From: Adineta ricciae
Lineage: Eukaryota; Rotifera; Eurotatoria; Adinetida; Adinetidae
NCBI GenBank assembly: GCA_905250025.1
Contig: CAJNOJ010000152.1
Span: 124,001-188,000, forward strand
DNA length: 64,000 nucleotides
Direction: 5' to 3'
Made by a program: the position numbers and the translations under genes. The notes under the pieces were generated by a model. That model did no database searches. It worked only from the letters and a program-made list of their open reading frames with translations, and was not told where the DNA came from. Of the stretch, positions 1 to 11,937 are shown piece after piece (the first letter of the stretch is position 1; the number at the start of each line of letters is the position of its first letter).

Positions 1-769
1 CTTCAAAATGGCTCGACCTTTGCTGCTGAGAGAGTAATTTAATCATTAATATAGATTCTTTATCATCTCCGTTCACTCACTCGCTCGTACATGCTCACAA
101 ATAGATATTGTTCTTTTCTTTTAATCATTCACGTCCACTAAATGCACAACTTTATTCGTTCTTTTCGTTTCTCTTTTGAATGCATATGATTTCATACAAA
201 TTACTATATGTTGTTTTATTCGTGTTTTCTTGATTCGATCGTCGCGTATAACAGATTTAAGAAATCTGCCATTTATCATTTAGGTTATTGGAAACCGTCT
301 TGCTCAAGTTCAGTTTTATAAAAAAGAGGACGGAAATGACAGTGCAGAAACGATGGAAGCACTCGTTCACAAATCAAGCAGTGCTGATAGAAATGCAGGT
401 GGTAATGCAAGTTCCCATGTTCAATATTCCGCTATGTCAAATTCAAGTGGCCCAATATCAACACAGGCGAATCCATTACAACAAGTTGTCTCAGCACAAC
501 CGGCACCGATCGCCAAAGCTGCTAAACCTGTTCGTGACAGTGCGCAATTTGTAAGTTTAATTTAGAGTGCAAGTTGATTCAAAAGTGATCATTTGTTTTT
601 TTAGGTTGATCTCGTCTCGGCAGTTCTCTTTCCGGTCGCCTTTATTGTATTCAATATTATTTACTGGTAAGTCAATAGTAATTCTCTCGGGTACTTTTCT
701 CATTCGATTGTTCTCTTTCTTTCAAGGATGGTCTATCTTAATATGCAAGTGGAATATGTCCTGAAATAA
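1..769 (+). CDS. Cys-loop ligand-gated ion channel, C-terminal end (partial)
   Basis: This is the 3' end of a gene entering from the left edge. Exons read as <1..33, 284..550, 605..666 and 727..769, with GT-AG introns at 34-283, 551-604 and 667-726 and the frame kept throughout. The last two exons encode the fourth transmembrane helix, with the segment LFPVAFIVFNIIYW typical of TM4 in anionic GABA/glycine/glutamate-gated receptors. A short tail MVYLNMQVEYVLK follows, then TAA at 767-769. The preceding exon is a hydrophilic Ser/Ala/Gln-rich stretch, as expected for the cytoplasmic TM3-TM4 loop. The ligand-binding domain lies outside the window, so the ligand cannot be named. A polyadenylation signal AATAAA lies at 867-872. 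The first fragment (1-33) is the least certain exon. Confidence 0.82.
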
Positions 770-866
770 GACTCGCGTGCGAGTACATATGACTGATGAT
801 GCGAATATAGACCAATTTGCAAAGCGTCATGCCAGTCGAATCTCTAATTTAAAGTTTTCCCTAAAT

Positions 867-872
867 AATAAA
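867..872 (+). terminator. Polyadenylation signal AATAAA for the Cys-loop channel gene
   Basis: AATAAA lies about 100 nt after the TAA at 767-769, on the same strand and at an ordinary 3' UTR distance. Confidence 0.55.
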
Positions 873-1909
873 GTTGTTGTTTCGTTACCCTGATTTTCTT
901 TTTTCTTTTCATTCTCTCTCTCTCCCCATCTTTCTCTTCTTTTCATTTTGTAATAGTCATCATCGAACAGTATGTGTAAATGAATATGTTTCTCTTTTTT
1001 CTTTTTTTTTAATTGTGATATATGATGGATGTATTACATATTTTGACAAAAAACTATATTCAAATAAGATTATTTACTTAACAATTGATGATTATATTCG
1101 TACACAAGGACACCAGTTTTCTAATCTCCGAAGAGTCAATTGCAAGTCTTAACGATTTGTTAATGACAGAAAAACAACCTATTCGTTTATCTTAATCGTT
1201 ATCGTTTTTTCTCTCGTTTGACATCCTCTTGGCATGTTGCGTATCTTTAAATTTAGATTAAACGAACCATTCTTCCTAGATAACGTTCTTGCTCGAAGAA
1301 AACCTAAATTATCCTCATTAAAACCTCATCTATGATATGCTAAATTAACTTTCGGAAACTTATCTTAATTACCAAACTTGTAGAGTTTGTTTCCAGGCGA
1401 AAAGATTGTTAGTCGACGTGATGAAATGTCAATAGAATGAAAATCAATATTACCTGAACTTGAAAAGGAAGGCGACAAAGTCAATAATGTATTCGGTCAT
1501 GAAAACGAGAAAAAAACATGCGCAAAAATGTCAATAGAAAGTTTTTCAGAGTGCCGGTAGAAGATTTACACCGAGAATATCGAACAAGATCGTTTATTTC
1601 TACGGATGTTTAACGGTTAAGGTCGAACCATGAATCAAGACATATACCTGCTTTGGCTTGTTTTATCAACGGAAGGAAATGCTTTCCGTTTGTTGAAGCA
1701 CAAAACAATCGAGAATGTGATCTTAACATTCTATTCTAGGAAAATACTTCAACTTAAACTAAACAACATCCGAACAAATATACTGATACTTTTTAGTTGT
1801 ATACTCTTAGGTGTAGAATGGATAGTTCTTCGTTGAGGTCAAGTTATTCATATCAACTGAAAACTTGTTGTTGAAAATTTGTGAAATATCGAAGTTTATT
1901 TTGTTCAAA
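873..1909. other. Intergenic, AT-rich, no gene seen
   Basis: This lies between two converging channel genes. It holds only short chance ORFs with low-complexity translations. No repeat or RNA gene was recognised. Confidence 0.6.
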
Positions 1910-3687
1910 TTATGTAGGTTTATTTAATAATTTTGCTCTATTCTCTTCATCTTTACGACTAATAGCAGAACGTCGTTTATAAGGTACCCAAAAGGTCCAT
2001 ATGAGAATAAAGATTTGGTAAACACAGAACAAGGCTAGAAAGAAAAAAAATGCGTAACGATCTAAACGGCACAGGGAATATTCAGGATAGAGTGATAGAT
2101 GAAGTGCATTGGTCGTTATTGTTGATTGTGATGTGGCAATATATAATTGATTGTAATAGATATAACTAATAATACCATGAAAAACATTTATTATACACAG
2201 AGCAACTATAGACGAGATAGCGTAAACTAAACAAAGAGAAAAGATCGAGAAGATAAATGAATTAAGATGTTTACCATCTAAAGCTGTTAAATAAGATATC
2301 GTCCTGGAAAGAGAAAATTGCAAAAGAAAATTTTGAAGTAATTGATCGTGTTTGAACTTACGGAAGAGATTTGTTAACAACCCATCGAAAAGTGACCGAT
2401 GTTAAAAGAAGAGTACATGTAATTTGAAGACGTCCGTGGCCGTTTGATGGTGGGATAGCAAATGTACATAGTCCTGCCGATGTGATGAGAAATATTAAAA
2501 AGTATGCGTTCCTATGAAACTCAAATGTAGACGAGCGACGATTTCGAATCGATACTTACCAGATATAATAACCACATTTACGACCGACATGGCATGTGCA
2601 GACAACAACTGGATGAATTTGATTATAATTCAACGAGTATTCTTCTCGATGTTCTTCGTATGTGAATTCGACGTGTTCATATAAATGCCAAGATTGTTGA
2701 TCGCTGAAGACTGTTCGATTGACACCAGATGGTTTATCGACATTTTGGATAAAATAGAGATCGTTTTGGGTTAATGGAGTTGTGATTGATATCGATAGCT
2801 CTTGAACATCGTAAGGAAAGTGGTACAATTCTAGACGTTCCCAAAAAACACTGCGAATTTTGTTGTGTTCAGTTATTTCAACTATATTTTCGTCATCTGT
2901 TCTATTGATCGAATACCATTTCTACGAAGAAAAAAAAAGACAACAAGATAGATTAGCAATGACAACTCTTCATATACTTCATGTCGTAATGAATCTCCGA
3001 TGTGATTGAGAACAACTAATTGAGGATTGAAATGACCCATTTGTGGATCGTATTTCGATCCGATTTTGTTACTTGCGTCATACCATGAAGCTTCAAAAAA
3101 TATTTCAGCATTGTAACGTTCGTTCAACGTATCGATTTCTCCCACTCGGGAAAAGATACATCGAACGCGAACTTCTATTGGTTCTTTTTTATCTTCAAGT
3201 CCATCCTGACCAGGTAAAGATATTGTTGCTCCTTTAGATAAACGAGATAAAGGTCCCTGTTCATCATCTTCTTGCGTACGAATCTTTGAAAACGATGAAA
3301 TATTATCTATTCCATACCGACTTGTTTCTAGTGGAGTAGTGTTCTGTTTTAATAATAAATTTGTCAGATCCGAATTAACAGATACTCCTGGCGGTGAAAT
3401 TTGCTTTCGTACGACATGTTGTAGACGCGGATAGGATGTCGATGTCGATGGTCTTGAAGTCGAAAATAAATTTTGAAATGATTGTACCGATGATGCTCGA
3501 CGATTTGCTGAATATGTATTATCAATTATCTGTATAACTGAGTCATTCAGGGAATTTTGGTGACGATATTGTGGTCGAAGACGATTGTATTGAGTGGCAC
3601 CAACTAATTTAGAGAAAAAAACGAACAATAGATACATATCGTTTTGGTAACGAACTTACGGAGGAGATTAGTATCATTCATTGCCAT
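1910..3687 (-). CDS. Pentameric ligand-gated ion channel lacking the Cys loop
   Basis: Five exons on the minus strand: 3687..3660, 3603..2978, 2921..2560, 2511..2362 and 2303..1910. They sum to 1560 nt (519 aa plus stop), in frame across all four GT-AG introns. About 140 N-terminal residues are Ser/Thr/Gln-rich and look disordered. The extracellular beta-sandwich then starts around VRVRCIFSRVGEIDTL and includes LYHFPYDVQEL. At the position where Cys-loop receptors carry the second loop cysteine there is Leu, and no cysteine pair brackets this segment. TM1 starts after CHVGRKCGYYIW, TM2-TM3 follow with the linker SLPTISYLTALD, and TM4 is near the C-terminus. This pattern fits the broadly distributed eukaryotic pLGIC group outside the classical receptors. 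There is no obvious signal peptide at the chosen ATG. An acceptor-like site lies just upstream of that ATG. The ligand is unknown. Confidence 0.85.
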
Positions 3688-5180
3688 TTTTTTACTAACT
3701 AGAATATGAATAAAAGAAAAACAAAACAATGTATAATTATCATTCATATCAGAATAAATGTCAGAGGAAGACGGAGAAACCGATGATTAAAGGTTAATAA
3801 AAGAATTTTTTCGAGAATCAATGTCATTTTCTCTCAACGTTGAACAACTATAGGAACAAAAACCCATCTCAGTTCATTTCCAATAAACATATCAACAGAT
3901 TGAACTGGCAGGTTTATTGCTTAGAAAAACAAACAAACAAACGCTCGTATATTCCTCTGCCATGTTCGACTTGCTAAATACAATAAATGTATTGACACAT
4001 TCGAGCACGCATATATTGTTTTTATCTAGAATAACATTTCACAGCTTTTCTGTTTTGTTCGCAAGACAGTTCTATGGTTTATGACTGTTTATAGCATCAA
4101 TAATCCTAAAACGTCACTAGACAATAGACGAAAATATAAGCAGACAAACATTGCCGATGTGTTGTTAATAGAATTCCATCAAGCTGGGAAGACTTTCGAA
4201 GAACGTGTGCACAATAATGACAATCATACTAAGTCTTTCTTTGATGGTAATACAATGGGTTAATGATAAACGCAAACATCAAGACATATAACTGATATCT
4301 TTTGGGCGTGTCTTCTCATCAATGATATTTCATCTTTCATCTGGTATTTTTGGTCATAGTCAGTGACACAAAATGAGAAATCAAAAATGTCTCAATCTAT
4401 ATATTGATATTATCTATAGATAAAGCGTTTTTCGTTCATAACTACGAGAAAATGAAAAGGAAATCGGCGATTTTCAATAGATTTGCCTCGTTAGAACGTC
4501 GAAAACAAATCAAGTTACCTTTCATTGCTGTATCGATGGGAAAGCTATAAAAAAATTATGAATTCTTCGTGAGTGAGCTAGTTTATATATTTCTATTTCC
4601 TCCAGGTATGTTCCATCGATTGACATTTGAAGTTTTCTCCTTAGTTCGCTCCCGTTTCGTTATTAGTATTCTTATTATTATTAACTCAGAGAAAATCCGG
4701 GTGCGAACTACTAAATGCCGAACAGAAGACTGCCCTTTTCAGTGTAAAAGATCTTTTTTGTAGTTATTTTCAAATCTGATTACGCCATCATGCAGCTGGA
4801 TCGTATTCGACTTTTAATTAGAATGAAAAACCGTTTACAAAATGACCTTTTACTGGAAAACAACATCTTTAACAACAAGGATTGTTTTCGAGTAACATTC
4901 GATATGTTCTAATTTACTATTGACAAGCAGAAAAATGAACAATAGTATCAAACTTCGTAGTGCGATGCGAATAAAACATGACTCCCGATGTTCAGCTTGG
5001 ATGTGATAGGTGGCGCTAACCAACATTCATTTATCTTACATTGATTTTTCTTTGGTACTTTATATTGACGAACAGGAGCAGTGTTACTTGGCTTGGCTTG
5101 CTTTTTTTCTATTCTTTTTTATGCATTCAACCAAGTCATCATAAACATAAAACTTATCAATTGATACATCCGTACTTCTG
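3688..5180. other. Intergenic region between divergent genes, no gene seen
   Basis: About 1.5 kb separate the channel gene (minus) and VPS51 (plus), so promoters for both are expected here. No ORF with recognisable content, repeat or structured RNA was identified. Confidence 0.55.
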
Positions 5181-7812
5181 ATGAATTCCTCGAGAGCAAA
5201 CAATTTTCCATCAACGTACGATCCGACGAATATAGATAGTCCTGGTTTTGATCCAGAGACTTATGTGACGAAATTGTTACGTGAATCACGGTTAACTAGT
5301 CTAATTGAAAAGGAACAATTACTCACAAAACAAATCAAAACATTGGACAATGAAATGCAAACGCTTGTCTATGAGAATTACAATAAGTTTATATCAGCGA
5401 CAGATACAATTCGTCAAATGAAAAAAGATTTCAAAACGATGGAAGACGAAATGAAACGTTTAATGTCCACAATGTCATCGGTTAATACGAACAACGATCA
5501 AATTCACGGAAAGTTAGACAAAAGTCGGGGCGAAATACGCAAACTGACGAGTATTCATCTTTTACTACACAAACTTCAATATCTTTTTCAATTGCCAACA
5601 AAATTGAAAGAATATGCAGATGATAATCAGTATGAATTAGCTGTGAACACGTACACGAAAGCATCGAAGGCTTTACAAAAATACGAACATATTCCGTCGT
5701 TCAATCACATTCAACAATCGTGTACAGAAACAATGAATGTTATTCGCGATGAATTAAAATCTCGATTCGATCAACAACAGACAGCTTCTAGTGATACCGT
5801 GAAATTATTACTTCAATTGGGCGAATCATCTGACTACCTTGCTAAACAATATCTCCATCAAAATCGACCACGGCTTGAACAATTATTAGAATTCATGAAG
5901 CAACAATTGATTATTGCAGAGAATCAATCGAACGCAGGATCAACTAATCCGCTTTCACAACGTAAGAAATTTGGTTATTGATTTCAATAATTTGCTGTGC
6001 GATTTTGTTCTAGAAATGCATCCGATGGATATTCTCGAATTTATCGATACAAGTTACAATTCCTACATAAAAAGCCTTCATGAATTTGTCGAATCTTACG
6101 ACATGCTATTCATTCGTCATTCCTCAACCATCTCATCCTCGCCGAGTATCGAAGACGAGACCAAAGAACGCTGTAAATATTATCTCGAAGAGTATCTTCT
6201 GGAATGCTACTCTGCATATGTTGAATTCATTCGCAATCTATTTGAATCGAAGTTCTACGGACAAGAAGACGAAACCGAACTATATGTTCGAGCTATCGAT
6301 CGATTTCTACGACGATCATCGAATGATATTTATAAATATTTGTTCACACAAAATGCGATTGAGAAAATTCGCTTGATGCTTGATTCTTTTCTAACATTTG
6401 CCATTGAATGTCGACTGAAATTCTATCACGCGAATCTCGATCGACATTTCCATGAGCAAATTCTCGAATTAAGAAAGTCGCTAACTATGATTTCGCCAGC
6501 AACAAACGAACAAACATCATTTGATAAACAACAACAGCAGCAACAGCAAACACAGCAAACACAAATTAATCTCACAACTTTTGTTGACAAAATGCTAAAA
6601 CAACTAACCAATGATATTAAATATACATTCCAAAATCTATCCACTTTTCTTAATGGCACTGAAATGATTGGAAACACCGGCAAGAAGAATGTATTTGCCA
6701 GACAATTTGCAGTCAATCACGTTTGGAATGGATTCTTTTTGATTCTACTCAATCGTTTAATAGCTTATTTTGAACATGAATACACAACAGCAAGTAGTTG
6801 TTCAGCAACAGTTCGTCATGAACAATCATCACCACCTATTCTTTTGTTGATATTGAGCAAATTAATATTAAATTTCGATTCAAGTTCTATTCCATATTTA
6901 TGTACAGTTTTCGAAGAAAAATTCAATCTGATCATCGAAAATAATCAACGAAGTAATGCACCATTCTCTTTCATTATACGTTTTTGAAAAAGTTCGTGCT
7001 TTTTAGATGAAAGTCAAAAAGGTGGTAATAGTTTATCACTCGATCGCTCGAAACTAACGGCTATTCAAAAACAATTCAATGTCATTGCTAAACATTTACT
7101 TAAACAATACATCTGTTCTCAAGGTTATACTCTCTCCCAAATGCTCCGCAAGTCTATTGAAACCCGCGATTGGCTCAATACCATTGAACCACGACATGTT
7201 CGGTCGGTGATGAAACGAATCGTTGAAGATTTAACACAAATAGATAAGCAAGTTATGATGCTTTACAATGATCACCAATCGTCATCGGCATTAGGATCCA
7301 TGTCATCATCGTACGGTCGATATCATCATCGTTCGAACTTGACGGGAAGCGTCGGCGGTGGTGGTGGGGGTGGCCGAAGTTCAGACGGAGGTCGCCGAAC
7401 GATTATTATGCCCCGAAGTTCAGCACTTGATCGTGCAACAAGCGGCGGACCAGGTAGCTCCGGAGGTTCAGCCAGTAATCTTCAACTTAACTTTCATAAA
7501 GTATTCAATGAAAAACTAGATATATTTATTGATTTACAATTTCAAAAGACATCTATTTTATCAAGTATAATTAAATTGCTTTTAAAAACATATCTCGAAT
7601 GTATCCGTTTGAAAACGTTTTCACGTTATGGTTTGCAACAAGTTCAAGTGGATATTAATTATCTTTATAATTACCTTTGGTCATTTGTTAATAATGACGA
7701 TCGATTTATTACGAATTTACTAGAAGAAATTGTTAGTAGCACAGCTATGAGATGTTTAGATCCTGTGCTGATGGAAGCCAGCGTGATTACTGTTATTTGT
7801 GAAGGAAATTAA
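5181..7812 (+). CDS. VPS51: VPS51, subunit of the GARP/EARP tethering complexes
   Basis: Exons 5181..5961, 6014..6952 and 7007..7812 give 841 aa, in frame. Human VPS51 is about 780 aa. VPS51 joins VPS52 and VPS53 with VPS54 (GARP) or VPS50 (EARP) to tether endosome-derived vesicles at the trans-Golgi network or recycling endosomes. The N-terminal region (about residues 25-110) carries the Vps51/COG-type coiled coil, including LVYENYNKFISATDTIRQMK. The C-terminal segment SQMLRKSIETRDWLNTIEPR is a strong family match. Two oddities: a poly-Gln run (about 6531-6560) and, in the C-terminal third, a Gly/Ser-rich insertion (about 7345-7480) with a run of seven glycines. Both introns are about 52-54 nt. 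METTL9 starts 166 bp downstream on the same strand. Confidence 0.93.
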
Positions 7813-7978
7813 CTTTTATCTTGAATGATTCTTTTCCGTAAAATATATATAACATATTCATAATTATTTTCTGTCGTTTTGTTTCATTTTAAAGCTGGAA
7901 GTAAATACATAAAAAAGTTTAATTTGATCGGATGATGTTTGATTGATGACTTAAGAGGTTGTCCTACTTTGTTTATAG

Positions 7979-9432
7979 ATGACAACCACAGATGAATGTT
8001 GCCCTTATTGTCAACAATCATCGTATTTACCAGCTCGTTCGTACTGGGCAAGAGCCGTCCTATCGAAAATAGAAAATGATCGAAATTTAGAAACCATCGA
8101 TCGGCGGACTTGGTATCAACTAGCACGAATTGATCTCTTGCGAGAAGAATATCGACAGTTATTTGTGGAATTTCATGAAGATGAAGAAACGAAAGCTTTT
8201 CTCCAACAGAGTCAAGAGAAATCAGACAACATCCCAATACAGATTCTTCATAGTCTGGCAAGTTCACTGTTAACTGTATTTATTGCTCGAACATCAGGTA
8301 TGTCTACCAAAAACTAGTGTTAGTAAATGTTATATCGATAGGTCCGTGAATGCCCTACCACGATTTGGTTTTTTTTCGACTTTTTCATAAAGAGGTCTAC
8401 ACGGTCTAGAAAATTTTATTGACCGAAAAAGATGAAGTATTTTTTCAGGTAGATTGATAGATAGACTACCACGGTTTGCAAGAGCATTTTATTCGATTTT
8501 TTTTCGACAGAAAGGTCAAAGTACTCTAGAAAATGTTATTGGTGATGAAAGAATGAACTACTTTTTGTTGAAATCATACGGTTCCAGGGCGTTTTCTCCG
8601 AATATGTATATGTATGTTTCCTATACTTGTACGAAATATATATGAAAATGTTGGAAGAAAACACCCGGGAACGGCATGATTTCGATAAAAAAACAGTTCG
8701 CCTTTTTCGACCAATAACATTTTTTAGAGTGTTTTGACCTTTTTGTCGAAAAAAAAGTCGAACAAAGTACTTTTCCAAATCGTTGTAGGATTCACATAGA
8801 TCTACCTATATGAGAGGATATTTTTAGCAAATGGTCTAATCGGTCGTGGCCGTATGTTTGTCTATTCCACTGCGCAATTTAAATCACTATTAGATATCAC
8901 TGATAGTCAACAAGTGCCATTATCATCTCTTCTCGATATTGGTGCTGGTGATGGTTGTGTAACTGAACGCATGGCTTCTGTCTTCGATAAAGTTTACGCT
9001 ACGGAAATGTCTTCAATCATGCAATGGCGTCTATCCAATTTTGGTTATACCGTGCTTGATATTGACAACTGGGGCGACTTGAAATTCGATGTGATAACAT
9101 GCTTAAATGTATTGGATCGTTGTGAAAAACCATTGAGCTTATTAAAAAAGATTCGTGAACATTTGAATTCTGATCATGGTCGTGCGATTATCGCGCTGGT
9201 TTTACCATTCAAACCATATGTTGAATATAACAACGATCATCATCCAGACGAATCGATTCGTATTACGAGTCGTCTCGTTGAAGAACAAATCAATGAATTT
9301 GTTATGAATGTTTTCCAACCGTTGGGTTTTCGTTTGAAAAAACTATGTCGTTTACCATATCTCTGTGAAGGTGATATGGAACGAAGTTACTATTTTCTTT
9401 CGGATTATATCTTTGTTTTAGAAGTCGATTAG
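7979..9432 (+). CDS. METTL9: METTL9-type protein-L-histidine N-pros-methyltransferase
   Basis: Exons 7979..8297 and 8828..9432 give 307 aa; the human enzyme is 318 aa. METTL9 (DREV) transfers methyl from SAM to the pros nitrogen of histidine in alternating His-x-His motifs, in the endomembrane system and mitochondria. The SAM-binding motif I is visible as LLDIGAGDG, followed by VYATEMS (acidic ribose-binding strand) and FDVITCLNVLDRC. The family context GRGRMFVYSTAQF spans the splice junction. The start was chosen because TTTGTTTATAG sits directly against the ATG, as at a trans-splice acceptor, 166 bp after the VPS51 stop. The single intron is 530 nt, about ten times its neighbours, because a fold-back repeat lies inside it. 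AATAAA follows near 9489. Confidence 0.93.
8336..8815. repeat. Fold-back (MITE-like) element inside the METTL9 intron
   Basis: Two imperfect inverted arms of about 165 nt (about 8449-8615 and 8640-8812) flank a short AT-rich loop. Matching landmarks on opposite strands include the T-run followed by TCGACA, AGGTCAAA, TCTAGAAAATGTTATTGG versus TCTAAAAAATGTTATTGG, GAAATCAT, and GTTCC followed by GTTTTCTCC or GTTTTCTTCC. A further partial copy in direct orientation (about 8340-8440) repeats CTACCACGATTTGG, TTTTCGAC and TCTAGAAAATTTTATTG. Its outer end pairs with the right end through GTGAAT and ACGATTTGG. No transposase is present, so it would be non-autonomous. Short ORFs on both strands here resemble each other only because the DNA is palindromic. 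No clear target-site duplication was found. Confidence 0.75.
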
Positions 9433-10086
9433 ACATTGACATTTTAATATTGCTTTTTTTCTACCACTTTTATTTTATTTCGGATGTAAATAAATTTAGT
9501 ATATTGATCGGTTATTTCGATGAGTATGGGACACAATCATAGCAATGACATATGACTAACGATTATTTTCCTGTTATTTCAATTGGAGAGAGAGAGAGAG
9601 AGTAGAAAGGAGAAGGTCATAGGTACTTGTCTAAAATAGTGATGGTGAGATAAATTGAAGTGATGTATGTTCTTTGAGCTGTCGATGCATATCTTGTGTC
9701 TTTTCATCAATCATTATGAATAAGTTGATTTCGTTGATAATTCAGAACAAAAATAGAGCGCTATTTTTCTTTTACGCACTGACTTTATGCAATTATCATT
9801 ATGTCGTTTTGCTCAAACGCAGTTAATCAGGCATGACTTCCCGAGATTCGTTACTAGTTGCTTCGTAGTTATTATTGTCTCTTTTATTTTTGAAGTACGG
9901 GTAACATAAGAGAGTGAGAGCAGAGGTCTTTGATCTAATCTTTCTTGACTAGCTGATAAGGATAGTGTGCACTTCTTTGTCAACAAGAGTATATAAACAG
10001 TAGTTATTTTTATTTTTTATTATCTAGCCTTTGCAATATCTTACTAGTGGAGTTATTACGTCGCACTTTCAAGTAGCAATATTAAC
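9433..10086. other. Intergenic, with a short GA repeat
   Basis: The 3' UTR of METTL9 (AATAAA near 9489-9494) is followed by spacer with a (GA)n run at about 9583-9602. No gene was recognised. Confidence 0.5.
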
Positions 10087-10693
10087 ATGACGAATCCTGG
10101 TAGAAATTTCGAAACAATGAAGAAATTCGATGAAAGTTTTCGCCATCAGTCTCTTAAATTATTTGATAAATTTCGTAAGAATCGATATTCTCCGAAATCA
10201 ACTCCTGAAGGCGCAGTAAAACTGAATGATGTTTGCAATACTATGGCCGCGGAAGAAGACAATCCATCGACTCCGATACCCACCAACCCTGAAGATTTAA
10301 CAATGAGACGTCGATCATCATTAACATTACCTCTTGAATTTCAGTTGCAAGCGAATACTATTTTAAAACCTAAAGTAAATCTATTAGAAGCTTCTATTTA
10401 TTAGATTTAATTCTGTTTACTTGTAGGGAATATTGAAATTGTCTGACAGAACCTATTCTGCATCCAATATCTGCTGTAATTCTCCAAAAAAACAGGAAAA
10501 TCCTCGATATACTAATTCAATAGCGCAATCGAAGCATGAAAACAATAACGAAAACCAACCGAGATCAGATTCGGACTGTAGTAATCCATCTACGCCGTCG
10601 ATTTCAACAAAACTGGTTAAACATGTGAAGTTTTCTGACAATATCTGCTCTGAGAATCCTTGTACGGTCTTAGGCGATGCAGAATCTCAGTAA
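10087..10693 (+). CDS. Small disordered protein with SILK- and RVxF-type PP1 docking motifs
   Basis: Exons 10087..10374 and 10427..10693 give 184 aa. The intron (10375-10426, GTAAAT...TTGTAG) is phase 0, and the reading frame stays open across the junction. I do not recognise an orthologue. The sequence is polar, Ser/Pro-rich and probably unstructured. Two motifs stand out. GILK at residues 97-100 fits the SILK motif ([GS]IL[RK]). KHVKF at residues 161-165 fits the RVxF consensus. This SILK-then-RVxF order is known for PP1 regulators such as inhibitor-2. RRRSS near residue 75 is a good basophilic-kinase site. A phosphatase-regulatory role is inference from short motifs only. Confidence 0.6.
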
Positions 10694-11937
10694 ATATCGC
10701 AGAAAGAAATTCAATCCTGATAATTTAGCTGATTCAGTCGTGTCCGAAGCTAAGAGCAACGCAAGTTCTTCGAATGTGTGAAGTTTTTCACGAGAAAAAT
10801 GAAGAGCGTATCAGTTATCTTTAATTTAACGTAATTCATATGTCTGCGCAGATGTGGTTATTGATCATCTACGCACTTCATGCTTCAACAGACTGCTGTC
10901 ATGCATTGTTCTTTTCTTTATAAAGTATTTTGTCTAATAATATTTCAATAAAATTTTATAGTTCTGTAGTTGATACAGTGCTTTTCGAAGATGAGTAAAA
11001 TGCACATTTACTTTTGCTTTTGGGCATATAAGATGCGCACCTCGAGTTGATTCAGTTGAATTCATCATTGTTTGCTTTTCTAAGTAACAAATCTTCGTGG
11101 ATACCGTGCAAGACTGATGCTGTTAGAAGAAAATAAATTTATTCGTATATAAAATCGAAACCAAGGTCGACTGCTTTATTGATCCTGTTTTACGATAAGT
11201 ATATTGTTTTCATACTTCGAAAGCAATAATTTCACACAATATTTACAAAGCTATGAAAAGAAATAACGATCGGTTTGATCCAGTACGGATCATTCGAAGT
11301 AAAGAAAACAAATTTTGAGCGCCCGATCATCATCAAATGCAGCCTTCACCTTGTCCCACGTACATACGTTTCTGCATAGTCATTATTGTATTTGATGTTT
11401 GATGTCTTTTGATTTCGTTCGAGATGTAATACGAAAAGAAAAAGAGAGTTATTAACATAGTTTCCTAATAATCTTTGAAGCTTGAAAGTTATACAAATAT
11501 ACAAGTGGTTTATGTCTACTGTCATCGGATGCAAGACATGTATGTGTGTGTGTGTGTCTGTCAACAATGTCGAATGCTGATAATTGAGAAATGGGAGTAA
11601 ATCTGAGTAGAAACGAAAGGAAGAAAAAAACGCAATTTGTCTTCAGTTTTCAACTTGTCGAAGGAAAAATTGACGAAAGAGACGTATTATAGTGTGATTA
11701 TTTAAATGGAATGATATTTTAACCAGTTGAGAGGCAAGTAATGTTTATCAGGCAAATTTTCTACCAACTTATCTTGTTCAAATGTTGAAGACGAGTGCGC
11801 GTTGAAATTTCGTCTTGCTGGTCAATTGAAAAGTAACAGTCGCAATTAAAGATAACAACCTATTGCAAAAGAACGAAATAAAGTTTTGAAAAAAAAAGTT
11901 TTGTTCTTCGTTCTCTTCTCCGTTTCTAGATCAATAA
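10694..11937. other. Intergenic, no gene seen
   Basis: AT-rich spacer between two plus-strand genes, with a short TG run near 11541-11557. ORFs here are short and low-complexity. A pyrimidine tract ending in AG at 11928-11929, 8 nt before the next ATG, looks like a trans-splice acceptor for the following gene. Confidence 0.5.

Noticed and set aside
7884-8267. 127-codon minus-strand ORF
   Set aside because: Antisense to the first METTL9 exon, which has clear family motifs on the plus strand.
8454-8778. Two overlapping ORFs on opposite strands with similar proteins
   Set aside because: They are similar because the DNA is an inverted repeat; both are short, in an intron, and unlike known proteins.
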